Shown here one piece after another: positions 37,061 to 48,063 of a DNA stretch of 64,000 nucleotides. Both the position numbers and the translations under genes were made by a program. How positions within the stretch are numbered: the first letter of the stretch is position 1; every line of letters starts with the position of its first letter. Origin of the DNA: Warburgia ugandensis. Lineage: Eukaryota; Streptophyta; Magnoliopsida; Canellales; Canellaceae. The DNA is taken from NCBI GenBank assembly GCA_035236585.1, contig CP141128.1:26069618-26133617 (forward strand), written 5' to 3'. The notes below the pieces were generated by a model, which ran no database searches, had not been told where the DNA came from, and saw only the letters and a program-made list of their open reading frames with translations.

Positions 37061-38770
37061 ATGCTTTCTTCTATACATTAAGCTTATGCTTTTGTGCATA
37101 TAGATCTTTGACAAACTTGGCATAAAAAGGAATTTGCTTAATTGCATTCTATAATATATTATTAATATTTACTTATTTAAATACATCCATTGCCTCATTA
37201 AAATTGGCTCATTTCTTGAATCTTTGATTTCAAAGAAATGGGGGACTTTTGACACTTCTCCTTTCCTTTCTAAGACCTTGTCTTATGGTCATTCTCTTCA
37301 CATTTTGGAGTTTCCATAGTCATGCCCACTTTGTAATCAATTTGTTTATTTCTTCTAAAGAGTAGTAATTAATTGGGCTCATTCATGATATTTTAACTCA
37401 TTTGAGTTCAAGTTAATTTCAAACTGACCCTCAATATTAGGTATAGAAAAATGAGTAAATTTACACTTTTCCATCTCACTAAATGTAGTAGATAGTTGAC
37501 CCATTTGGATTTACAAAATTTTGTTTTGTATCATTCTAAAATTAGAGTAAACTTTGCATGAACAAATTAATTTAGGGTATCATTTTAAAGATGGATTCCT
37601 TTATTGTGGAGGAAACTGCTGAGAAGGTGGATGTTTTTGTGGAATTGGAACATGTAGAAAAAGTTGAGGGGGAATCCCATATTGTCCTCTCTAATGGTTA
37701 TTCTTTAACCAAGAAAAATTGGGATGCGTAGCCCATCCAAGATTATATTTCTTAGAACATGGGTTGTTGCTAGGATTTCTAAGTACATTTAATGCATTTG
37801 CTTGCTCTAAGAAATATTTAGGAAATGTGGAGCTAGATGGATAGGAAGTAGTAAGATGTTCTAGAATGGAACAAACGAAACAAACCTTATGTGGAGGTTT
37901 CATAGGTGTTCCACTAGCCAATATGGTGCCTTTTAACTTTTGTGTTAGACAATCAATTTTATCAACGTTACGTGCCAACATGTCTATCTTAGCATAGAAG
38001 TTTGGAGTGATCCATATCTCATACATGCTACTCTTTCTAAGGGTTATGAATTTCTCTCAATTTGAGTAGAATAATCTCATTGCTGAAAATTTTCAAATAA
38101 TGTCTCAAAGAAATTCCATGCCTCTACATCACTCTTGGTCATGAATGCTCATCCACTAGTGTCACTAATCATACATCGATTTTAATAGTCAAACCTTCAT
38201 AAAAGTATTGTGCGTATTGCTACTTTTCAGATCCATGGTGGGAGAATTTGAACAATAAATCCTTCCACCATTCTGAGCATCCATAGAAATGTTCACCCTC
38301 TTTTTGTTAGAAATTAATAATTATCTTCTGAGGTCATTAAATCTTGTGGACATGAATGATTTTTTTTCAAAAACTTCCTAGATGATTGCTCCCAAGTAAT
38401 GATTGAACTGACCTCTAAAGAATTAAGTCATGCCTTCTCTGTCTTTTAAAGAGAAGGGGGATAGTCCTAATCTTATTGAATCATCAAAATAAAATTTATA
38501 TATAAAGGTGGCACATATATCAAGAAAATCCTTGACATGATGATGGAGTTTTCCTTATCTAAACCATAGAATGAAGGCAACAGTTGGATGGCTCTTTGTT
38601 TCAACTCAAAACAATCTACATTGGTTGTAGGCAACATTATACAAGAGGGTGCATTGCATTGAACTGATTGAAGTAGTCTTAAAGGGCCTTGACATCTACA
38701 CTTGATCTCCTAATTGATCCCCCATTATAGGGTTATCTACATTGATGTGATTATGTAAGCCTTGCATAAT
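37061..38770 (-). pseudogene. E2: Athila gag relic with zinc-knuckle region
   Basis: Read toward lower coordinates: the N-terminal block near 38560-38680 has NAPSCIMLPTTNVDCFELK and IQLLPSFYGLDKE. A KSDVEAWNFFETL block lies near 38110-38160. A 111-codon frame at 37691-38026 has the knuckle remnant KVCFVCSILEHLTTSYPS and then NPSNNPCSKKYNLGWATHP. Only two cysteines and the histidine of the CCHC knuckle are kept. The gag-protease spacer to 37061 is decayed. The 5' end of gag is bounded by the LINE at 38771. Confidence 0.85.
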
Positions 38771-38791
38771 AGTTCATTTGATCTCATGATC

Positions 38792-38810
38792 TCATCATCA
38801 TCATCATCAT
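38792..38810 (-). repeat. (TGA)n tail at the 3' end of the LINE
   Basis: Six TCA units on the + strand (TGA on the LINE strand) right after the C-terminal relic. Confidence 0.7.
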
Positions 38811-39776
38811 CTAGGCCTTATCTTGATTAGGGATCAGCCACACGAATCTTGTTCCTCCATTCCCATGAATTAAGTGTCATGGCTTCATTTAGTCCAAAAG
38901 CTTTCAAATCTTTTCTCACCACATCTATCCACTTTCCTTTAGGCCTTGCCCATTTAGCGCCTTCAACTTGGATTAACTTATTCCTTCTAATTGGTACCAT
39001 TTTCGATCTCTACTAGACATGTCCAAACCATCTAATTCTACTCTTCCTCATCTTTCTCTATTTGGTGCTACTCCTAAGTCTCCTTTAATGTTTTCATTTC
39101 TAATTTTATCCTTCTTGTCTTGCCACTCATCCATCTAAACATCATCATTTCAGCTATGCTTATCCTATGTACATGTTGTCTTTAATTGCCAACACTCTAA
39201 TTAATAGAGCATGTCTGGCCTTATAGCGATCTTATAGAATTTTTCTTTTATTTTGAGTGGCACTTGCTGATCACATAAAACTCTAGAGGCACATCACCAA
39301 CTGTTCCAACTCACTTGGATTCTTAGAATAACATCCCTCTCAATTTCTTGGCTCTCATGAATTATAGATCCTAAGGATTGAAAGTCATCCTTTTAGGGGA
39401 CTTTTTAGTTATCAATTTTTATTGGTGCTTCACTCCCACTCGTTTCCTTGCTACAATTGCATTTCATATAATAAATCTTATTTTAGCTAATTTTAAATCC
39501 TTTAGACTCTTCAGCATCTCATCATAACCCTAACTTTGTGTATACCACTCCCTTATCTTATTAATCAAAATTATATCATTTGTAAATAACTTGCACCAAG
39601 GAATCTCCTTATGCAAATGTTTTATTAACTCATCCATATCCAATGTGAAATGGTATGGGCTCAATGATGATCCTTGATGTAATCACGTAGTGATAGGAAA
39701 ATCATCCATCTCTCTTTTAGTGGTCCTAATATTTGTTATTGCTCCCCTATACATATCTTTAATTATGTCTATGTCT

Positions 39777-40255
39777 CTATGGAACCCTTTTCTCATCCAA
39801 TGCCCACCATTTTAACCCTCTAAGCAACATATCATAAGCTTTTTTTAAGTCAATTAAGACCATGTGGGGGTCCTTCCTATTATCCCTATATGTCTCTATG
39901 AATTGTCTAAGTAGGAAAATAGCTTCCATGGTAGACCTCCCCTTTATGAAACCAAATAGATTTTTGGATACACTCATCTCATGTTGTAGCCTCTTCTCCA
40001 TTACTCTTTCCCAAAGTTTCATGATGTGGCTCATAATTGTGATCCCATGACAAGTAGTACAACTCTCTATGTCTTCTTTATTATATAAATTAGTATGATA
40101 CTTCTTTTCCTCCATTCATATGACATTTTCTTTGATTTTACGATCTTGTTAAACAAATTTGTCATCCAAACTACTTCATTATCTCCCATATACTTCCATA
40201 CCTCTATAGGTATACTCTTGGGCCCCAAGGCCTTTCTTGACTTCATCTTTTTCAT
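39777..40255 (-). pseudogene. LINE reverse transcriptase domain (RTE clade)
   Basis: Two overlapping frames cover this region. 40067-40255 (62 codons) and 39777-40115 (112 codons) are joined by a frameshift near 40080. Motifs seen: KALGPKSIPIEVWK, SHIMKLWERVMEKRL, LFGFIKGRSTMEAIF and MVLIDLKKAYD. The catalytic YADD motif should follow below 39777, but I cannot read it. The RT would prime on nicked target DNA in an active element; this one is broken. Confidence 0.85.
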
Positions 40256-40955
40256 AGCCTATTTCACTTTATGTCTTCTAATCCTATGCTAGTATCTATA
40301 TAATTCAAAGTTATTTAGTTTACAATTCTTTCAATGTCTATAATCTCAGGGTAGTTGTCATTTGTCAAAGTTTTTATTATTGCAAGTCCTCTACCATGCT
40401 TTAAAACACACCTATTTCTCTTTAGTAACTTTTTACACTTTTTCAGTCCACAACCAAGTTTCCTTTTACCTTTAGATAATTCAAGAACACCTTTTGCCAC
40501 TTTCTTAATGGACTTGGCCATTATTTGTCCACATGTTGTTTAGTTCAGTTTCATTGTTCCACTTTCCTTCTACCATCAACTTGTTTATGAATGGTGTTAT
40601 CTTCTCTTCTTTTAAGTTCCACCACTTAGTTTTCAAGCACCTATTTGGTTCATTTCTTTTCTTCTATCTCCTAATGTAAACATCTAGAACCATTAATCTA
40701 ACTTGTATAGTTAAACTTTCATGGAGTTTTATTACCTTATAATGCTTATACATTGATCTTTTGGTATTCCTAAGTAGAAAAAGTCTATTTGGATTTTTCA
40801 TAATCCACTTTCAAAGGTTAGTAAGTCTTCATCCATCTTCTTAAAATATGTGTTTACTAGAGCTAGGTCATGTGCCAAAGCTAAATCGAGGATAGCTTCG
40901 ACCATGTCATTGTTCTCATTTCATTATGTTCTAGTTTGCTATCCTAGTCTGTTAA

Positions 40956-43166
40956 ATAGATCACTAAAGTATATATGCATGGTTACGCATATATAAGTAT
41001 GAAGAATCTTTTCAAATAGATAGTCATTCTAAAAATAATTGTTGTTTTATGACATATTGCTAATGATTTTCCATTTTAAAATGATAATGAATGGATTATT
41101 GAACATATTGAATGCAAAATTTTGGTGCATTTGTTTTAAATAAAAAATTTTACCTTGTGAAAGAAAAATGCAATGTGAAAAACATCAAGAACATGAACAA
41201 GAATCCAACCTAAGCAGCCCTCAAAAGAGAAAGGCCAAAGGGTGAACAATAATGGAAAAGGTGTAATATGAGTAATTTCATAATTTTGTCTATAAATTAT
41301 AAGTTATTATCCTAAAAAATGGAGTATTTTTTTTTTTCATTTGACCATTGACTAAATGTTAGCATATGTAATTATACACTTAAGTGAAGTGAATTAAATG
41401 GAAATGGATGTGAAAAGGAAATGAGGACTAAACTAAGTAGTTAATTTGAAAAATTTTATGTTGTTTGGAAATTTAAAACAAAACTCAATGAAATGAATGG
41501 ATTTAATGATGATCTAGTAAGGACAAAAAAGGGACCTGTGTAGATAATACATGAATATCTATATATAGCAAAAATATTTAAGAAAAACATAGGTGAAGCA
41601 TGAAATACTTGAATAAACAATGGTGGAAGCTTAAGTAGTTTAATGCATGAATAAGTGTGTGACATGGTGTGTAAAAGGGCACATGGAAATTTGCATGGAG
41701 GGTGAGTGGGTGGTCTTGGGACGGTTGGCACATGCATGGAAACTAGAAGGCCAACACATGAGAGGGAGTTAGCATGGGAGAGAGACAGCTGGCTAAATAC
41801 ATGCAGCTCACTTGAGCAACAAAGGTATGGATCACAAAATGATGAGGGGAGAGCTCTCCTAGGCTGCATTCTTCATGCGTCCAACCTAGGGAGGATAAAA
41901 ACTTAGAGAGAAAGAAAAACCACAGGAAGGAGAGAAGGGTGGAAGAAGAAGAAAAGGAGAAGAGGGAACAAGGAGGAAAAAGGACGTGGACTCTGTAAGG
42001 ACTGGATTTTAATGAGTTGTGAATCTTGATCACCACAAAAATCTAGAGCTTTTTGGACTGCATTCTCTCAGGTAGGGGTACTTGAAACACTCTAACATGG
42101 ATCAAGCATTTACTTTCCAAAACTGAAAATTTATCAAAGCTTTTGATGGGTTTGGATTTTGATGTGTTGGTATGCATTTGAGATATTACGTGGACTGTTT
42201 TAACATGTAGAAAATGACATTTTTATTTCATTGTTTTGGAGAATCATTCATGAATGTTATCTTATTTTCCTTTTGCATGCTTTCATGATAAGTACGTACT
42301 TGGAATAATGATATTGAGTTAGAAACTGCAGTGATTTTTAATGAACGTTTTGATCAAATTTTTTTTTAATATATTCATCCACTATCAAACTAGGTAAGGA
42401 AATGAGTGGATGTGAAATTCCTTAGGTTAATCTTTGCCATAAGAGCCTCACATAGTGTTTGTTTGCTACAATTTCTGTAGAAAACAACACCTATCCTTTT
42501 GTGAATTGAATGGGCTATGGTGAAGAAATCAAATGGGTTTCTTTAGTTTGTTTAAGACCTAATCATACTTTATACTTCCTAATCAGTAATACTTCTGATT
42601 TACCTTGGAAATTCTTCAAATTTCATTGTCATTTGAAGCATAGAAGTAATATGGTTTCTTAAGAAAATGTTGCACTACTATAAGATGCTTGAAAATTTAA
42701 GCTCCTTGAGACCTATTTTACTATTTAAGATGCATGAAGGACTTCAAGTAAATTTCGTAGTGTTAGGTGCTAAAGACAAAGCCCTAGGTGTTCCTTAGGC
42801 TAAAGGAAAATTTCATGCACAAAATGGCCCTTTGGAAGGTGTACCTCATTGTCATGGCTTATTTTGGATGGTGTTTTTTGCATAGAAATAACACCCTATA
42901 GTAGGTTAGAAAGTAGATAGCATAGCATACTTTCAGGTGTGCTAATAAAACATGCAACTCCATCCTTAATCGCATGCCTATTGACTTGGGACATTAGTCC
43001 ATGAAAGCTTGAAACATACTCACGTACCCTATTTTTATGAACACTTTCATGATTGTTTTTCCACCATAATAAACACATTTTAATTTAGCTTTAAGACCAT
43101 CAAGTGTGTTCGAACTTGTGGGAAATTGATCATGATTTAACACCCAAAAAATAAGCAAGACATTTT
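40956..43166. other. Unassigned stretch left of the copia element
   Basis: No protein family is recognised. An A/G-rich part at 41880-42000 follows a TATA-like GGATAAAAAC (41890) and is followed by CTCTCAG|GTAGGGG near 42070, the layout of a promoter, leader and splice donor. It may be a plant gene end or another LTR. The 137- and 97-codon frames on the minus strand here are low-complexity S/P/L-rich antisense readings. It continues at 48064 after the copia insertion. Confidence 0.4.
43162..43166. repeat. Target-site duplication of copia element (left, ATTTT)
   Basis: ATTTT precedes the 5' LTR and recurs at 48064-48068 after the 3' LTR. Confidence 0.85.
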
Positions 43167-43639
43167 TGTTAGATTTCTGGATGTGTGTGTGTGTGTATAT
43201 ATATATAATAATTGTATATCATATGCTATCATGTAGGTTTGGCCTATATTAAAAGTGATCTAATTAGGATTAAAGTTAAATGGGCCTAAGCCATCTCACA
43301 AAGTATGGGCTTTATTATGTGTAGAGACCTAATTTCTTGTTTCTAATTTATGATAGGCTAAAATTAGAAATAAGGAAAGTGTATGCAATTATAAATAATT
43401 ACGGTCCCCAAATTGTACGTATGACTCTTTTCTGACATCCCATCGTCAAAAAAGGGAGAACTCCTTCTCTAGAAAATTCATACGCATCAATTTGGAAGAT
43501 CAAGAATCATAAGACTTGTGAATCACATCCAATATCATGGATTCAGGTACACTTCCTTATCTAGTTTATTATTCTTGATGATTTAACATGGATGATCTTG
43601 GTATGATGAAGGTTTTCATCAATAAAGAAATATTAAACA
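43167..43639 (+). repeat. Copia 5' LTR
   Basis: TGTTAGATTTCTGG...TATTAAACA. It carries a (TG)n(TA)n microsatellite at 43182-43207. No obvious TATA box beyond the TA repeat. Confidence 0.9.
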
Positions 43640-43640
43640 G

Positions 43641-43652
43641 TTAGTATCAGAG
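43641..43652 (+). other. Copia primer-binding site (initiator tRNA-Met)
   Basis: TTAGTATCAGAGC is one mismatch from TTGGTATCAGAGC and begins one base after the LTR. Confidence 0.85.
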
Positions 43653-43718
43653 CATCCTCATGTTGAATCATTGAGAAGCAAGTTTCTCAATTTGAATTTG
43701 TAATGTGATTATTTGGGA

Positions 43719-44040
43719 ATGTCTGAGGATTTTCTCGTGCACTTAGTTTTGATTTCTTGTCATGCACAATTCAATCAATTTAAAGTCAATTTTAACTACC
43801 CCAAGGACAAATTGCTCTTAATGAGCTCATTTCTCATTGTGTGTAAGAAGAAGAAAGGCTAAAGCAAGAAAAGACCGAAAGTGCTCACTTGGCAAGTACC
43901 TCTAAGGATAAATAAGCTGTGAGTGGTCCACCTCAAAAGAAATTGTAAAAGAAACAAAATAAGGAATTTGGTTGTTACTTTTGTAAGAATCTTAGACATA
44001 TGAAGGACTATACCAAATATCACGCTTGGTGTGCAAAGAA
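43719..44040 (+). pseudogene. Copia gag remnant (C-terminal half and knuckle)
   Basis: Only the later part of gag remains. From the ATG at 43719 it reads SEDFLVHLVLISCHAQFNQF, then shifts frame into the lysine-rich linker and the knuckle CYFCKNLRHMKDYTKYHAW near 43975. The family knuckle is CX2CX4HX4C; here one residue is missing and the last cysteine is tyrosine, so RNA binding is lost. The first ~130 residues of a normal gag are absent, and the primer site lies only 66 bp upstream, so a deletion joined the leader to mid-gag. Confidence 0.8.
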
Positions 44041-44430
44041 ATGTATGCTTCTCACTTTGGTTTGTTTTGAGGTTAATTTAGCTTCAGTTCCAAGACACAC
44101 TTGGTGGATAGATTCTAGTGCTACTACTCACATAAGTATGTCTATGCAGGGTTGCCTGAGTTGCCAAAAGCCAAATGATGCTGAAAGATTCACCTATGTG
44201 GGTGATGGCAAATCAATGGAGCTTGAGACGACAGAGACCTTTAGGTTATTATTAAAGACTAGATATTATTTCAATTTGAACAAGACATTTGTTGTACTAT
44301 CTTTTAGATGGAATTTGGTTTCTATTTCCATTTTGAACAAATTTGGTTATTCTTGTTCATTTGGAAATAATCATTTTAGTCTTCTTCTGAATTCAAATAT
44401 TGTAGGTACCGGTTCTGTCTTTTTATGATA
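44041..44430 (+). pseudogene. Copia protease relic
   Basis: In the 142-codon frame from 44000, SVPRHTWWIDSSATTHIS is the copia protease start. The active-site triad D-S-G is D-S-S here (glycine to serine), which should abolish activity. The frame continues through YVGDGKSMELE and FRWNLVSISILNKFGYSCSFG to a stop at 44428. Confidence 0.85.
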
Positions 44431-44471
44431 ATCTTTATTTACTTAATGATATTGCCTCTTTTAATGAAACC

Positions 44472-45562
44472 TTGCATGTGAGTTCGCATGGTATAAAACA
44501 TAAATTAACCAATGACAATTCTGCTTCACTCTGGCACAAGCGTTTAGGGCACATATATAAACAAAGAATTGAAAGGCTTGTGTCAAATGGAATTCTTGAT
44601 CCCCTTGATTTGTCAAACTTTCAAGTCTGTGCTGAGGCATTAAGGGGAAATAGACAAACACAAGGAGATTAGATGCCAACAGATCTTCAGATGTCTTAGA
44701 ACTAATACATACGGATATTTGTGGGCCATTCCCTACGGCTTCATGGAATGGTCAACAATATTTTATTACATTCATAGATGATTTCTCACATTATGGCTAC
44801 CTTTATCTCATTAATGAGAAGTCTCAATCATTGGACGTGTTTGTGGCATTCAAGGTTGAAGTTGAGAACCAACTTGGCAAAAGCATTAAGGCTATCAGAT
44901 CTGACTATGGTGGTGAGTGCTATGGCAGATATGATAGATCAGGGGAACAACGTCCTAGTCCATTTGCCAAATTCCTAGAGGAATGCAGTATTGTCCCACA
45001 GTACACCATGTGAAGAAGTCCTAACATGAATGGTGTTCCTGAGAGACAAAATAGAACATGGTGAAGAGTATGATTAGTCATACTACCTTACTGAATTCAC
45101 TCTAGGGAGAGGCACTAAAATCTGCAGCTTACATTCTTAATAGAGTTCTAACTAAGGCAACAGCTAAAACTCCTTATGAATTATGGATGGACAAGAAGCC
45201 CAGTATAAAGCATTTACACATTTTGGGGTTGTCTAGCTGAGGCAAGGCCTTATAGGCCAAATGAAAAGAAACTTCACTCAAGAATGGTCAGTAGCTATTT
45301 TGTTGGGTACTCTGAGCAGTTTCAGGGGTACAAATTTTATGATCCCACAGTCAGGTCCTTCTTTGAGATGGAAAATGCCCAGTTCTTTGAGGATATTGAG
45401 TTTGGGGGAAGAGATAAGGTTAAAGACTTTGTCTTTGAAAAGGAATCCATTTCTCTTTCTACGATTGTTATTGACAATGATCAAGCTCCTATTCCTAATG
45501 TTGTTCAAGAAGCAATATCAGAAACACAAGACAATGTTGAATATCTCCCTAGTCAAAGTTGA
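44472..45562 (+). pseudogene. Copia integrase relic
   Basis: The zinc region LWHKRLGHIYKQRIERLV is followed by CAEAL, where C-x2-C is expected, so one cysteine is lost through a frameshift. The core reads in broken frames: LIHTDICGPFPTASWNGQ (44702-44760), IRSDYGGECYGRY (44895-44940) and MNGVPERQNR (45025-45055). The D, D and E catalytic residues are all visible. A stop at 45011 (TGA after VPQYTM) cuts it. The C-terminal part FVGYSEQFQGYKFYDPTVRS lies at 45284-45562. Confidence 0.88.
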
Positions 45563-45604
45563 TAGGTTATTCCTAAAGAACAAACTCAATAACCTTAAGT
45601 ATAG

Positions 45605-46740
45605 ATGCCACTAAGGAGATCCACTAGAGAGAGGAGAAGTATAGTTTCTAACGATTATATCATATTTCTTCAAGAACATAAGGGTGACATTGGATTGGTG
45701 GAAGATGATCCGATCAACTTTCAACAAGTGATGCAAAGTACTAATTCTCAGAAGTGGATTGATGCCCTGAATGAAGAGATTAAGTCCATGAAAGACAATG
45801 ACATTTAGGAACTTGTCCCATTGCCTGAAGGTGCGAAACCCATTGGTTGCAAATGGATATTTAAAACCAAGAGGGATTCCAAGGGTGATGTGGAGAGATA
45901 TAAGGCCTATCTTGTTGCAAAGGGCTTCACTCAAAAGGAAGGCATTGATTATAATGAGACTTTCTCTTCGGTTTCATCGAAAGACTCTTTCAGGACAATA
46001 ATGGATGTAAAGACTACATTTCTCAATGGTGACATTGATGAGACAATTTATATAGTGCATCCAGAAAACTTTGTGCCAAGAGATGAAAAGAATATGGTTT
46101 GCAAATTAAAGAAATCCACCTATGGGCTTAAGTAAGCTTCTCGTCAATGGTATTACAAATTCCATCAAATTATTATTTCTTTTGGTTTTGAGATGAATGC
46201 AGTTGATGATTGTATATACCACAAGTTCAGTGGGAATAAACACATTTTCCTAGTTTTATATGTCGATGACATACTGCTTGCCAGCAATGATATAGCCTTG
46301 TTGCATGAAACCAAGAGATTTCTATCAAAGAAATTTGAGATAAAAGATCTTGGGGATACATCTTTTGTATTGAGGATTCAGATACATTAGGATCGCTCTC
46401 GGGGTATTCTTGGATTATCACAAAAGGGATATATTAAGAAGTTACTTAAGTGATTTGGCATTCAAGATTGCAAACTAGGAGACAGCCCTGTTGCTAAGGG
46501 AGACAAGTTCAGTCTCGACCAATGCCCCAAGAATGATTTTGAAATGAAGAAAATGCAGAAGATTCCTTATGCTTCAACAGTGGGAAGTCTGATGTATACT
46601 CAAGTTTGTACGCGTTCGAATATTGCATACATTGTTGGGATGTTAGGCAAATACTTGAGCAACCTAGGAATGGTTCATTGAAAAGCATCCAAATGGGTCA
46701 TGCGGTATCTACAAAGAACAAAACATTACATGCTCACATA
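45605..46740 (+). pseudogene. Copia reverse transcriptase relic
   Basis: Starts with RRSTRERRSIVSNDY, then WIDALNEEIKSM and PIGCKWIFKTKRDSKG. The polymerase motif LYVDDILLASND at 46255-46290 is intact. Between 'SFRTIM' and 'DVKTTFLNG' (about 45992-46013) roughly 22 residues usual in copia RT are missing in frame, including the region just before motif B. Stops at 45808, 46135 and 46390 interrupt it. Confidence 0.9.
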
Positions 46741-47210
46741 CAGGAGGTTGGATGAGTTAGAGATCATTGGGTATTCCGATTCCAACTTTGTTGGATGCCA
46801 AGACAGTCGTAGATCCACTTCAAGTTATATCTATCTACTTGTTGAAGGAGCTATCTCCTAGAAGAGTGCTAAGAAGATATTCATCGCTTCTTCCACCATG
46901 GCAACTGAATTTATAGCATGTTATGAGACATCCAATCACGGAATATGGCCGCAAAATTTTGTCACAGGGCTGCAAATTATGGATAGAATTGAAAGACCAC
47001 TTAAGTCATTTTGTGAAATAAGTAACTAGTTTTATATTCCAACAACAACAGGAGCTTGACAAAGTCAAAGCATATAGACATCAAGTTCCTAATTGTTAAG
47101 GAAAGATTTTAGAGTGGTCAAGTGTCTATAGAGCATATTGCCACAAACTCCATGGTTGCGGATCTGCTTACTAAGGGGCTACCACCCAAGGTCTTTCATG
47201 GAAATACTAC
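46741..47210 (+). pseudogene. Copia RNase H relic
   Basis: Broken frames show YSDSNFVGCQDSRRSTSSYI and IASSTMATEFIACYETS, matching the copia RNase H (family YSDSDFAGCVDSRKSTSGYIF and EAEYVA). The catalytic aspartate in YSDSN is present; the later aspartates are lost with the frame. It ends near AVADLLTKGLPPKVF-like sequence at 47160-47200. Confidence 0.85.
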
Positions 47211-47560
47211 TCATATGGGTGTTGTATCATTTATTTTTCACTTTGATTTATTTTTAATATGATCTCATAAAGAATAAAGTTGGACCAATTAGAAATAGGC
47301 ATGTTTAGATCACATTGCATGTAATTTCCATGCTACACATCCATACTTAATCTATGTCATTTGGTTATGTCAATAAATGTGACAATGGATGGATTTAGTT
47401 ATGATACATGTAATGAAGATCACCTTGATCCTATATTAACATAATTAATGGATGAGATTGTTTGGAGATGTTTTTTTGTATCATAATAGCAAAGATTTTG
47501 ACCTCATAAGGTTGTATTGTGATATACAATTATAAAGTGATATGTATATATATGTAGTCC

Positions 47561-47571
47561 AAGTGGGAGAT
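47561..47571 (+). other. Copia polypurine tract
   Basis: AAGTGGGAGAT abuts the 3' LTR. It is the standard copia form. Confidence 0.85.
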
Positions 47572-47596
47572 TGTTAGATTTTTGGATGTATATATA

Positions 47597-47646
<50 letters not shown>

Positions 47647-48063
47647 AATGATAATAATTGTATATCATATGCTATCATGTAGGTTTGGCCTATATTAAAA
47701 GTGATCTAATAGGGATTAAAGTTAAATGGGCCCAAGTCATCTCACAAAGTATGGGCTTTATTATGTTTAGAGACCTAATTTCTTGTTTCTAATTTATGAT
47801 GGGATAAAACTAGAAATGAGGAAAGTGTATGTAGTTATAAATGGTTATGGTCCCCAAATTGTACGTATGACTCTTTTCTAATATCCCATCATCAAAAAAG
47901 GGAGAACTCCTCTAGAAAATTCATACACATCAATTTGGAAGATCAAGAACCACAAGACTCATGAATTCAGGTACGCTTCCGCATCTAGTCTATTATTCTT
48001 GATGATTTGACATGGATGATCTTGGTATGATGAAGGTTTTCATCAATAAAGAAATATTCAACA
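47572..48063 (+). repeat. Copia 3' LTR
   Basis: TGTTAGATTTTTGG...TATTCAACA. It has a (CA)n run at 47601-47632 where the 5' LTR has (TG)n, and it lacks about 17 bp near 47962 present in the 5' LTR. Confidence 0.9.

Larger units (their letters stand above)
38771..40955 (-). mobile_element. RTE-type LINE, 5'-truncated and decayed
   Basis: A non-LTR retrotransposon on the minus strand, with pieces in the order expected of the plant RTE clade. The end of the endonuclease is at about 40780-40955 (a THILRRWMKTYLP-like stretch). A linker at 40315-40521 begins AKSIKKVAKGVLELSKGK. RT fingers at 40067-40255 have MKSRKALGPKSIPIEVWKY. The RT palm at 39777-40115 has FGFIKGRSTMEAIFLLRQ and IDLKKAYD. The C-terminal piece is at 38820-38960. 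It ends in a short (TGA)n tail at 38792-38810, typical of RTE elements, which end in simple repeats, not poly(A). Its 3' end lies against the Athila gag of E2. Confidence 0.85.
43167..48063 (+). mobile_element. Ty1/copia retrotransposon, complete structure, defective
   Basis: 4897 bp with two LTRs (43167-43639 and 47572-48063), an initiator-Met type primer site, gag-protease-integrase-RT-RNase H in copia order, and a polypurine tract. A perfect 5-bp duplication flanks it. From the (TG)/(CA) repeat to the shared GGGAGAACTCC the LTRs differ by about 17 bases in 260, so it is older than element A. It cannot move alone: gag has lost its N-terminal half, there are many stops and frameshifts, and the RT has an internal loss. 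Confidence 0.93.

Noticed and set aside
41456..42036. 137- and 97-codon minus-strand frames
   Set aside because: Low-complexity S/L/P/F-rich products of an A/G-rich + strand; no recognisable domain.
42896..43078. 60-codon minus frame resembling a small protein
   Set aside because: No family match recognised and no conserved counterpart in the window.
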